DNA of 64,000 bases from Phytophthora sp. 'mugwort'. Its lineage: Eukaryota; Oomycota; Peronosporomycetes; Peronosporales; Peronosporaceae. Position numbers and translations under genes: made by a program. The notes beneath the pieces were generated by a model. The model did not search any database, had not been told where the DNA came from, and saw only the letters and a program-made list of their open reading frames with translations. Shown piece by piece: positions 53,753 to 63,724 of this stretch. The stretch covers positions 496,001 through 560,000 of the forward strand of contig JAUCEF010000003.1 of assembly GCA_033558025.1 (NCBI GenBank), given 5' to 3'. The first letter of the stretch is position 1. Every line of letters starts with the position of its first letter.

Positions 53753-54730
53753 TTATAGTAGGCGCGTTATAATTTTCTTAAACCCTTTATCATCAATCAA
53801 TCGATTGCTGTAGATATCAACAGTGAGCGATTTCAGCTGATTGATGAAACTTGGATTTTTGTTTCCTAAGTCAAGCTCGCCCTTTAGCTTATCATACTCA
53901 GCTCGAAGGGTCTCAAGTGGGTCCGTGAGCTTGTTGTGGAAATTATACTGGAGATGTGTGATGGCAAGAATCACCTTAAACATTTCTTTTGTCGACGATA
54001 CTGAGCTTAGTCAATGTGCTGGTTATACGCAAGGGTCCTGATCATAGCTTGGAGAGTATCGCTAATATTGCATTTAGGTCCGCACTTCCTTCGATTTGGT
54101 TGTACAATTACGAGTGTCTTTGCGTCCAGATCAGGTAAACGTATGTACTTGCTACCAAGCTGACGATATATGTACGCGCTTCGAGTTGCTAAGCCCTGGA
54201 TCTCATTAAGATTGCAAGTACGACCCCGTCGGACTACTCCATCCAGTGGAGTTACACCCGCGCCTCTTAGGCCACGTCCCTCTAATTTAGGGAGAGCGTC
54301 AAAATATCACTTAGCTTTAGAAATATATACTGTCTTCGTAGCTCTCATCGCTGATTGAGCGGCCTTCAGAGCTGATCTTAATGATTTTGAGTTTGAACCT
54401 CTCATAGCGTCCTTAGCGGCTTCGTATCGCTTCTGAGCCTCGCCATATGGTTGTAAAGCTGCCTCGGCCTTGTCGTGAGCTTCTGCAATTCATCTGGTCC
54501 CTCACCATATTCCTCATACTTTGACGTTTGATATGTTGAACGCTACCTAAGATAGCTTTATTTAGAATCTTAAGATTTTCAGCAAGGTTTGCTCGCCTTT
54601 GTTTATCAAGTTCCTTTTCCTTCACCAGTTTGGCTGCTTCTTCATCATTCGATGGAAATTGGTATTCAACGCCGGAAAGGTATCGATCTAACTCTTCAAA
54701 GTAGCTCAATAAGGATGTGAAAGTATCCAT
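53753..54730 (-). pseudogene. Polinton protein with long coiled coil, function unknown
   Basis: Starts MDTFTSLLSYFEELDRYLSG at 54730. A charged helical region (EAHDKAEAALQPYGEAQKRY, KDAMRGSNSKSLRSALKAAQ) follows a frameshift near 54490; then LEGRGLRGAGVTPLDGVV, YIYRQLGSKYIRLPDLDAK and VQPNRRKCGPKCNISDTLQA; finally LETLRAEYDKLKGELDLGNK to 53753. About 325 codons with at least two stops or shifts (near 54308 and 54010). It sits 24 bp after the end of the upstream gene. No family recognised; a structural virion protein is possible. Confidence 0.5.
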
Positions 54731-54753
54731 CCACTGGATGTCATGAGATCAGA

Positions 54754-56217
54754 TCAAGCATTACCAGTTACTTGCCTATTTTTCCTATTTCTGATATTTA
54801 ATGGACGAGTGGGTGCTGGTTCACCGAAATAATAATCCGAATGAGGTTTTAACCCATTTTTAGTATCAGCAAATCGGCTTCAGGCGAAATGGGATAGCAA
54901 CACGTTCGCTCGTCAACTGACTGTAATAATCGATTAGGATGCTTTTGGCGTCGTTGTCGGCGTTGGTCAGCTTTGGTTCCATATTTTCATCGGCACCGTT
55001 TATTACTCCATGTTGGGCTACCCCTTCACCTGGTGTGAAATCCTTCGCTACCTTTTTCTCATCCTGTTTACCGATTAATATCAGGTCAAGTCCTCTGGCG
55101 TTGGCCATATCTACAAATGATTGGAATGTGATTGCCCTCTCTTAGTGATAGCAGGCTTCGTACGATTATTATCTTTAACAAATACACTAATAGAATTACC
55201 ATCAATCCATATATATTCATCTACATCAGCAGAAGGTGTTTTATTCGCCCCAACGAGAATTTGAATAATTTTCTTTCTCAACCGCTTAGCTTCAAACACT
55301 TCCTTATTTCTGCTAATGGTCCAGAATAGTTTAATCTTGCTGTCAGTCTGGTCAGACGTTGTGGATGTTGACTTATCGAATAGAGAGTTATCATCAAGTC
55401 TTTGCTTCGTGCGATCTGCGTCATCCCTTCCCGAAATGTTGAATCGCTCTCGCTTCGATCCAATAAGTTGCCATATTTGATAGGGGGGGTCGGCTTATCT
55501 TGTTTCCCCATTTCACGGCGTACTTCCTTTTCAGTTAGGTATGCGAGGAAGCGAACATCTTCAGTAAAAACTTCTCTGATATGATCGTACGTCTCAGACC
55601 AATCGATATTTGGTGCTAATGATACCCTATTTAGCTTAATGATATGTCTTCACATCTTTTCCAATGTAATATTTCGATAGCTGACGACTGTTGGAAGCAA
55701 GAGGGTGAATACGTAGGTCTGCAAGAATCAGATAGACCTCAAATATTTGAGCAACTGCTGTCTTAGATTGCTCGTGATCGTCATCTCCTTCGTTGAATAA
55801 TCCTTTCCGCCAAGTCTTCCGCTACTTCAATCTGTGTTCCAATATCTGTAGTCTTAGGACGAATCTTAACTTTTTTATTAGTCGTACGCAGTCTGTTTGT
55901 ATTAGTTTCATCATCAATTGAAACAGGGTGAGGTTCAGTGTTTGTTTCAACAGTTGATACCTCAGGGTTTGTCTGGGGGGATTCATCACTCACCGTTTTA
56001 TAAGGACTCAGACGATCGGTTGTCGAGTCTGTCTGAGTTGATTCAGTTGATTTCTTCGCTGCAGCAGTCATGCCATTCGAGATATCAGTAGCCCATGACG
56101 CAGCTTCATACATCTCCCGCTTGACTTTGGCTTGCCGAACACGACGCTGAGCTTTCTCAAGAAGCTCCTGTCGCTTCTGCTCTTTCTGAACGAGGGATGT
56201 GAAACTGGGGAACATTG
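54754..56217 (-). pseudogene. Large Polinton protein with TQT motifs, function unknown
   Basis: Starts MFPSFTSLVQKEQKRQELLE at 56217: a basic coiled coil, then a low-complexity acidic linker rich in Thr (ESTQTDSTTDRLS, VETNTEPH, TTDIGTQIEVAED), then folded-looking segments ALVAQ-type FEVYLILADLRIHPL, SWSETYDHIREVFTEDVRFL, EKEVRREMGKQDKPTPPIKY, KIIQILVGANKTPSADVDEY, IWIDGNSISVFVKDNNR and a tail ending RQVTGNA (54754). About 485 codons with breaks near 55780, 55650, 55290, 55110 and 54870. The two TQT-like motifs are candidate LC8 sites. TCTATATAT lies just upstream of the start (56222-56230). Confidence 0.52.
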
Positions 56218-56336
56218 TGAGTCTATATATCATCTAATCATAAAAGATGAGTGGATAAATACTCTCACCAGTAGCTCGGCATAACTGAATCGTGGGGAAA
56301 CGATGCATACGAAATGGCATATATGATTTCGCTCAT

Positions 56337-56555
56337 TTAGTAGATTGAAATAGCGATCCTTGATGCAATGCAATGGGACGCCAAGATGATTTCCAATTCT
56401 CGCTGGTATTTACGATTGACAACTGTTTTACGAAAGTTTGCTGTTGCATCAAGATTCAACAACTCGTTTCTGATGCAGCTAACTTCCTGAATGATTCATA
56501 GCTTTCAACGAAGCTTAGCAAGCTCACGTTCCTCTTCTAAACAATTCGGACACAT
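56337..56555 (-). pseudogene. Small zinc-knuckle-like Polinton ORF, broken
   Basis: MCPNCLEEERELAKLR at 56555 (a CPNC knuckle followed by a charged helix), stopped by TGA, then NELLNLDATANFRKTVVNRK and YQRELEIILASHCIA in another frame to a stop near 56337. Short, degenerate and unassigned. Confidence 0.35.
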
Positions 56556-56705
56556 ATTTTGGGTTGGTTTCTATGTATCACGTCAGGTATGAAAACTGGA
56601 TGTTTCATTTCTTGTGGCGGGCAAAACCAACACCGGAGCCGCTATGCGAGCTCTTCGCATTCCAGTACTCAGTCTCAAGGGTAATGTTCGCTTGTTTTTT
56701 TTGCT

Positions 56706-57715
56706 CTATCGGAGATTATCTTGTGGTTCCCAGGATAGATCGTCATATCCAATCCATTTGACGAGATATTTGTATTTACCTGATTGCTCTTTCTTATGGT
56801 CCATAACCTTCTCAACCTCGAATATTTTTTTATTCGTAACCTTTGCCTTCGTTATCGCGTCATTAACCAATTTGATATCATTTGGTGCCTTGTAGAGTGT
56901 ATGTCCATTCTTAGATCTAATTTGAACTCGATAGCCATCGATGCCAACTATTTCATATATAACCTTGCTACTTCTTGCCGACTCCTTTTCAAATTGCGTC
57001 TTCTTTAAACGATATAACACAGAAGCTCCAATTTTAAGCCGATTCTCAAGCTTATCCATAGCGTTTATGATCTAATTCAGATTCAATAACCTGTCCAGAT
57101 GCTTCATTCGGCGTCATTTTGATAGAAGTGTGCTTAGTATTGTTATAGCTGTCGATGACATCGCTTAGTAGCTTGAGCGTTAGTGGTTGCTTTATCTTCA
57201 TCAATCTCGACTTAAGCGTACGGTTAAATCGTTCAACCTTGCCCATCGTTCCGTGATCATCCGGTTCGTTGTTGTAGTGAGTGATAGATTTGCTTTTGAA
57301 ATAGGCTTGGGCATGCGTATTCATGAACGCAGAGCCATTGTCGATAGTTAAAATACCAAGTTTAAGTGTTCAAGAGATTAATACCCTTAGAGACACTTTG
57401 CCAACGCTTGTCCGCCAATGTCTTAGCAGATCCAATTCTGGCGTTGATATTGATAGCCGTTAGAGTAGTCTTTCCTTTCCAAAATGCTAAATCTGTCTGC
57501 CAACTATTGGGATTGCTTGAAGCATCCTTAAAACCATCAAATCGAGTTGCTTTGCCGTTGTAGCGTTAGATACCAGTCTGCTTGGCATCCCACACCTCAA
57601 CATCCTTTAGACGAATAGATTTTTCAATTTGTTTTTAGCCTTCTGATACAGAGCATTGCTGCCGATATACCCTGTTTTAGGATCATGATAAAGCCTAAAT
57701 ATGTAGCTCGTCCAT
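56706..57715 (-). pseudogene. Polinton integrase (DD35E) with C-terminal chromodomain
   Basis: Start near 57715 (MDELHIF), then ALYQKAKNKLKNLFV, SWQTDLAFWKGKTTL (first Asp), ILTIDNGSAF (second Asp), HGTMGKVERFNRTLKSRL (Glu, with exactly 35 residues between the second Asp and Glu), YNNTKHTSIKMTPNEA, then a linker and a chromodomain EVEKVMDHKKEQSGKYKYLV followed by KWIGYDDLSWEPQDNL, ending at 56706. Such integrases insert the element and make 6-bp duplications; the chromodomain may steer it to chromatin. Stops or shifts near 57700, 57620, 57565, 57363 and 57055. TCTATATTAGA lies directly upstream (57718-57728). Confidence 0.9.
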
Positions 57716-57755
57716 GGTCTATATTAGAAACAAAACAAATATGCAAAGGTTTCCC

Positions 57756-60700
57756 CTAAATATCGCGCGGAATTGTGAGAATACCATTATCTAAAACCTT
57801 ACGCTTGTCGTACCAATAGTTAAGGGCAGTCTTTGTTTGACTGTATGCAATAATTAATTTAGTCTCTTTACTAATGCGGAAACCCTTGTTAGTTCCTCTG
57901 AGCGTTATACGATCGCGAACAACAGACTCGAAGTTATCAGGCGATAGTAAATCATTGTTCTTGTTCTTTTAAATACCCTTTGCGGACAGCTTAAAATATT
58001 CGACTTTCCCATTAACAAGTCTTTCATCTTTCTTGACCTTGTGTTCTTCGTCTGGGATATAGCAAATGTAATTCTTGCTGGATAGTGCTATAATCGCATC
58101 ACCTCGCCACTCTTCCTTGAATAGGCCAGGAGTAAATGTATCATAGATGGACACTTCCTTGTTATAGTCTGGCGGAAACCATTCATACTTGTGTTGCTTG
58201 AAGTGGTCTTGAAGCTCAGGCTTGATACACTCGCGGAAAGGATTATCACAGCTGAAAGCGATATACGCTGAGTCAGTGTCCATCTCCTCATATTGAAAAT
58301 TGCTGCGATCGAAGTAGATCGATGCAATCGTAGTAGAATTGGAGCATTCGGAGCTTAGCAAGCTGATAGATGGCAATCGATAGATGAATCGGATCCTTAC
58401 TCTTGATGAGGCGCTTCTTAATGGTAATCTTACATGAACCATTTAGCTCCTCCTACGAATGTAACGTGAAATGTTCGATCATTTCCTTCTATAGCTGTCT
58501 CTTCAGACTCATATTTAACCATTTTATGCTTGCTCATATCCATGCCGGAACGACCAAACGCAGAGTCGCCAACGAGCTTCATCATCATTCCAACCATTTT
58601 CTTGTTCTCATCGGCATTACCGTCGCGTCGTGATTGAGATGCCTCTTCCATAAATGGCTTGAATGCTTTGTGAGCACTCGCCTTGATGAAGAGTAGGTCT
58701 TCGTAATCTCCGATCCATGAGATAGGCACCATTTGAGTAGAGGTGCATAAAATGAGTATTTTCTCACTGAAGTAGCTATCAATGAGCTTGCGAGGGGGCT
58801 TGGCATCATTTTTACCGCGTGTCTGATTGTACTCGTACATATGCTAGCCAACAATCTTCTCATCAGTGCAATCAATTTCACTGTTTTGAAAATAGGAGTC
58901 ATTCGCTAAAGTACTCTTTCAAGTGGTCTGGAGTTCGAACGTCGCATTCGAGAAAACCAAAGATCTTGTCATTGACTATGTCATCAATGATACCATTAGA
59001 TGATTCAATTGCAGTCAAACGACCGCAAGGCATATCATTACCCAGAGCCCCGAGATAGAGAGTATTAGCGTCATACCCAATGACTTTTCTCACAAGCTTG
59101 TCGCCACGAATAAGAGTTTCATTGCGTTTGGCGTAGCGATTAAAGATAATCGACGGCCCGCCGGCAATATTGTCCTTCATTCTACGGTAGATCTCTTTCT
59201 CCGCTAATCAATTGAATATACTAACTGATCGGAGCTGAAATCATAAAATTCCTTTTTCCAAAATCCACCGATGGCATATCTTTACGAGCCACATTGCACT
59301 CGATGCAGCTAATAATAATGCTGTCATTGATATGACCTTTGGAGTTATTAATTCTATTAGCTGACGCGGTTTCAGCAGTTAGAGGACAATAGCATAAAGC
59401 GCAAAGATACTTTTGCCTATCTAATAATGTATTTAGATGACCAATCGTCATATCATATTAACGTTTGGCTTCAGCGTCTTGAGCCTTGAACCCCTTCATT
59501 CGTTTCTCAGGAAATCCAAACCCTGGAGCAACTTTTCGGTTGCTTCCTGAGGTTTTTGTGGCATGTCTGATACATAATCTTTTCCGAAAGACCAGGTAGA
59601 GAAACTCCATCAGCCAATATATCGAGATCAAAGCTTTTGCATAATTCTCGCTGAGATTGGATAGCTTTAATGAATGGCACAACATCCAGGTTTTTATACC
59701 AGATCAGCAGATCCTTGATACTCTTCATCTCATAGTACTCCCAAACGAACTTGACGCGTTCATAGTCTTCATTAGTAGCGATTGTCCCGCGAAGATCGCT
59801 ATTGAAAGCCTTCTTAGGTGGGATTTTAGTCTTGTTGAGTACATCAAATGAAGTTATGTACTCATAAGGGAATATCCCCTTAGCAAGGCCACAAGTGCAT
59901 TTAATCTGGTCATCATACTTGCACCCATCGAGGTAAGTAGTGAGATAACTTTCCAGAAATGTACCTTGTGGGACATAATTCATAATATCAAGCATCTTGA
60001 AGTCGTCAGTTGCGATGCACATAAAACTGGGATTTCTGATAACTGATTTGATGTCGTCGGTCTCGATTACTGAGAAGAGATCTTCCTTGATAACATTTAT
60101 GTCATAGCTTCCAGATTTGAAACCAAGAACAGGTACTTGATTAAGGATACGTTTGATTTTATTGTATGATCCATTATCTCTGATATCAAAGATTTTGATA
60201 TTAGCATGCGCATCGCAGAATGATTGGTACTCTCCTTCCTTGATAAATCATCAAAAAAATAGATGGGAGTGTACCCTTCTCCACCTCACGCATTAAAATG
60301 CTTCTGAGTAAGATCTCATACTTCAACACATTGTGTCGCTGAATGATCTTAGCTGTGTTGTTAAGATTCTCGAACATATCCTTTAGCAATGCACGCGGAT
60401 CGTTATTAATGAAACATTCAACACGATTAGTTAAGCTATCTGATATCGAAACGCTAACGGGGATGTGCTCGTTTACATAGACAGTACTTTCTCCGTGGCT
60501 AATCTCTGTTGGCTTGAGAATGGATTCGAAATCATAGATAATAAAATGATCGAGGTAGTGATCCACATGCTTTAGCGAGTATCGTTGGAGCAACCTCTTA
60601 ATCATATTCTCAGGAGGAATGTAGATGCTTGATAGCTTTGGGGACGACTCAATATTGACTTCATCGCATCTGTTCTTAGAGTGGTTTCGTAACTTTTCAC

Positions 60701-61601
60701 TGGTCTTGAAGATCATATCACTTTTCTGACACCGATATTTGTTCTGAAACATTTCCATGTTCTTGATGTAGAGAGCTTGATTCTCACACGATAGACGTTG
60801 AATCGGTCATAGCTCTTCTCTGAGGAACGAATGCACTCAACATTTCCGGTTTCCACATCCTTCGTATATACGTTAATACTGAGCTGGAAGCATTCCTCGA
60901 GCTCATTCAATTGCAAAATGTCAATTGGGTTGAAGTTGCGAAAGAGACTTAGCGTGTAGCTAATACCCTTCTATGAGCAATACCGCTTGAAGGTATCCTT
61001 TACAAGGGATTGAATCTTGCGAGGATCTTTACCGCGATTGAAATGAGAAATAATGCTATGGAAAACGCATTTATTGTTGGTCTTCGGAGAGTTGAACATG
61101 CTTGTTATTGAGTATGACTTTAGGGATAACAGCTCCGCTATCACCGAGAGCGTGGTTGCGAAAGTAGATGTATAGCTTGAACCCAATGATACCCAGGAGT
61201 GTGTATCCAGATGAGGAGTACAGGAGCTTGTTTGCTAACACCATTGGTCTAATAGGAGTTATTATCTTCTTTCGGATATCACCCTTAGTATTAATCGCAA
61301 TTGGAGAGTCGAAGACCATTGTGCTGCCAACATTTGGATACCAATAACGAACATCACTTTCATCGGTAATATTAATTAAGCTGTATCCAAACGCAATGTT
61401 TAACTTTTATGAGCTTTCCCCTGACTTTCGAGTACAAGTTCCAGCTTGTCATGAAACCCTCCTGCTGAGATATTCTCATAGAGATGGTCTCCATGTGGTT
61501 GCCTTTATAGAATCGATACTTCGGTCAGCCTTATAATCGGGTGAAAGATGCTTGTTGAGAACTTCAATCGATTTCTTGTACTGCTTGACAATTAGTTTCA
61601 T
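57756..61601 (-). pseudogene. polB: Protein-primed DNA polymerase B (pPolB), broken
   Basis: From MKLIVKQYKKSIEVLNKHLS (61601) to a stop at 57756, about 1280 codons, the usual Polinton size. Landmarks: a Cys/His finger CQKSDMIFKTSEKLRNHSKN (60720); exonuclease I FIIYDFESILKP (60540); SFDVLNKTKIPPKKAF and exo III WYKNLDVVPF (59840-59690), as in DNA_pol_B_2; a Cys/His cluster CALCYCPL...CIECN (59300-59410) resembling HNH nucleases; polymerase motif A VIGYDANTLYLGAL (59075); motif B LVGDSAFGRSGMD with Asp in place of the usual Asn (58570); motif C DTDSAYIAF (58275). It would replicate the linear element from a terminal protein. Frame breaks near 61490, 61390, 61150, 60970, 60770, 60270, 60050, 59500, 59215, 58900, 58440 and 57970. 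Confidence 0.9.
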
Positions 61602-61862
61602 ATTTCTTCGATGAGATGGGTTTCCAATATAACCATCTTACCTGTGCGTCCTCGCACCTTCACTTGATGGTTTTTTTTTCAGTTGGCGTATGGAATATCC
61701 AATCGCCTAAGCCTAAGCCTTCACCTTCAGCTTCAGCTTCGTACGGCAACATGATTGCTATATCGGTGGGTATATTTCGGCTGGTGGAAAAGTCTTTATA
61801 TTAGTTAGACCTTGCTATAGATATAACTTTATATTCTTGGAAATATAAAAAAATGATTTGAA

Positions 61863-62003
61863 TTAATTCGATTCTGTTTTCGCGTTTGTTGTAAGTAGTT
61901 TGCGCTTCTCCCTACGTCGTGTATTAATCTGTTCTCTATGGGCTGTATTGTACGCTCTTTGCATAGCGATACGTGTTTCTCTCGTCTTGAGGTAATACCG
62001 CAT
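61863..62003 (-). CDS. Small highly basic Polinton ORF
   Basis: From ATG at 62003: MRYYLKTRETRIAMQRAY, then NTAHREQINTRRREKRKLL, ending at 61863. The same frame is open ~45 bp further upstream (EKKANKERFKANQ) without an ATG, so the true start may be damaged. Arg/Lys content suggests nucleic-acid binding. No family known. Confidence 0.4.
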   Translation of the reverse strand: MRYYLKTRETRIAMQRAYNTAHREQINTRRREKRKLLTTNAKTESN

Positions 62004-62110
62004 CTGGTTCGCTTTGAAGCGTTCCTTATTAGCTTTTTTTTCCAGGTGAATAGGTCGTTGTTAATTATGTACTATTGAGGACTTTGTATCAGGATTAAAA
62101 AAAAGTTTAT

Positions 62111-62416
62111 TTATTTGTGCTGTCTACATTTGGGACACCGATACCTATACTTTTCATCAGTCTTTAAGCAACAGCTTCTATCTGAAGTACACCAAGTCCT
62201 ACTATATGAATCAAATACTTCTACATATTTAATCACCTTGACATGACGAACACCACACCCACGAGCCCCTACCATGTTTTTAACGATGTCATACTCGGCC
62301 CGCTTCTGAAACCATGGTTGCTTCATCAACCACCTACAGTAAGCTCGATCTTTATGCATTGCTTCGGGTGTTGAATACTTCGAGTTAAAACTTAACTTAT
62401 CCATTGCTATGGTCAT
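62111..62416 (-). CDS. ExoX-C-like protein with C-terminal zinc ribbon
   Basis: A 101-codon intact frame abutting the right TIR. KLSFNSKYSTPEAMHKDRAY followed by CRWLMKQPWFQKRAEYD matches the GKYxGK...AYxRWLxxQPWF module of exonuclease-X C-terminal/DUF3820-like proteins, with the Lys-Tyr part changed. The C-terminus has paired cysteines CCLKTDEKYRYRCPKC, a likely zinc ribbon. It mirrors the ExoX-like pseudogene at the left end of the element. Met at 62404 is an alternative start. Confidence 0.6.
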   Translation of the reverse strand: MTIAMDKLSFNSKYSTPEAMHKDRAYCRWLMKQPWFQKRAEYDIVKNMVGARGCGVRHVKVIKYVEVFDSYSRTWCTSDRSCCLKTDEKYRYRCPKCRQHK

Positions 62417-62467
62417 TATACCTTTCTATTTATCTATCAGGATGGAAGTCTTTATGCTTCTTTATCC

Positions 62468-62718
62468 TGATAGTTGGATAAATCTATATAGGCAAAATAT
62501 TGATTATTTATATTCACAACATGATGCACCTCTACATATTTCGCTATCAGGACCTTTTGAGAATAAAAAATATGTCCCTTTGCATATTCGCTATCGACAA
62601 GGCTGCCTAAATTATATAGGGTTTTATCCCTTCACTAATTCATGGGTTAAACATTGTTTTAGTACATCCAGATGGAATTATAAAAAATGGGCGGGATGAT
62701 GCGCTGTAAACCACTACT
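62468..62718 (-). repeat. Polinton right terminal inverted repeat
   Basis: Reverse complement of the left repeat, ending CCACTACT at 62718. Followed by the ATAAAC duplication. Confidence 0.95.
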
Positions 62719-62724
62719 ATAAAC
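62719..62724. repeat. Polinton target-site duplication, right
   Basis: ATAAAC, identical to 46940-46945. Confidence 0.95.
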
Positions 62725-62810
62725 GCACACGAAATTTCCTTGGGCAACCCTCCGTCCAGAACCCGTTGGACTGCGATGTCAAGCTCTTCTTGTGTGTAGT
62801 TTGGTGCCAT
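62719..62810 (-). pseudogene. pogo-like transposase, N-terminal part (split by Polinton)
   Basis: Starts MAPNYTQEELDIAVQRVLDG at 62810, a pipsqueak-type helix-turn-helix, and runs LPKEISCAFI into the target duplication. The rest of the protein resumes in the same frame at 46945 on the far side of the Polinton. Confidence 0.8.
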
Positions 62811-63724
62811 GGCGGAAATGGCGGCAACTTGTGTTTGGCTCCCCTCCAATTCACCAGCGATCTGAAATATAAAATGACAGGCCAAGAGCGGCTCTCACGT
62901 CCCCACCAATTAGGTTACTGCTTTCATTTCAGCAGTTCAGCAGTTCAATTGGACGGTACCGACAGCAACACGAAACTGGTTGGGCTACAAAACTGGTCAC
63001 TGACCTTACGTCAGTATTGAAGCGCAAGCACAACGCGTTAGCAACTTACATGTTTGTTGGAAGACGCCGGGCTGTCCCTCTGCCCAGCGGCTGACATCTT
63101 CCCTTCGGCATCTCTCTGATCGCCATCTGCGACGGTCTGTTAGCACGCTCGCCATGCGAAGCAAGTGCGTTCCTACTTATAAGCCAACTGACATCGAAAG
63201 AGCAGCCTACTGGCCGCCCTTTCGGGTAAAAAAACAGCAATCAAGCTGGAGCCCCTTGTCCTGGTTGAGATGCTGGGCCGTCGAGACGACACCGTGCGCA
63301 AGCTGATGTGAGAGGTCCGGCGTTCAGAAGCGTCCTGGGCCCCCCGCAAACCCCGCGAGAAGCAGTCGTCGCGTGGCATTCTTGTTGGTGTCTGTTAGGC
63401 TAGAATTTTGTAAGTGTGGCCCACACGGCGTGGACATGCAGTTTTGTTTGCGTCGGTCAGTCTCATGGCCACCCCGTCGTCGACTCGTGACGGGTGTCCG
63501 CATTTGTGCGTGTTCTTTCACAGACCTGTATTGAAATCACGTTCACGTTGATGGTTTTCATATTTTCTCGAAATGAAGGCTCTTTTCAAGATAGTCTTCA
63601 GTTTTTCGAAGTCTGCACTCAATTGAAGCTATTGTGACATTGTGGTCGCCACCGGTTTACCTTGGATAGTGAAGCGGACAGGACCGGGGCAACGTGACAC
63701 ACAACTAGAGGAAACGTGTCGACC
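62811..63724. other. Unassigned region
   Basis: 5' flank of the interrupted transposase, followed by GC-rich DNA. Open frames on both strands near 63170-63520 match nothing known and are not called. Confidence 0.35.

Larger units (their letters stand above)
46946..62718. mobile_element. Polinton/Maverick virus-like element, complete, 15,773 bp
   Basis: Bounded by ~251-bp terminal inverted repeats starting AGTAGTGG and by 6-bp target duplications ATAAAC. It contains the Polinton core set: protein-primed DNA polymerase B, retroviral-type integrase with chromodomain, packaging ATPase, adenain-like cysteine protease and major capsid protein. It also carries a fibre-like gene, two ExoX-C-like genes and unknown genes. 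The DNA is much richer in A+T than the host flanks. Genes are compact and often divergent or convergent within tens of bases. Most coding regions carry frameshifts or stops, many at A8-A10 runs, so it is either a decaying integrated virus or a copy with sequencing indels. The TIR copies differ at about ten of 251 positions by eye. Confidence 0.96.

Noticed and set aside
46946..62718. Alternative call as a virophage or giant-virus fragment
   Set aside because: 6-bp duplication, AG...CT ends, protein-primed PolB and integrase with chromodomain together fit Polinton/Maverick; no virophage-specific or giant-virus-specific gene set is seen.
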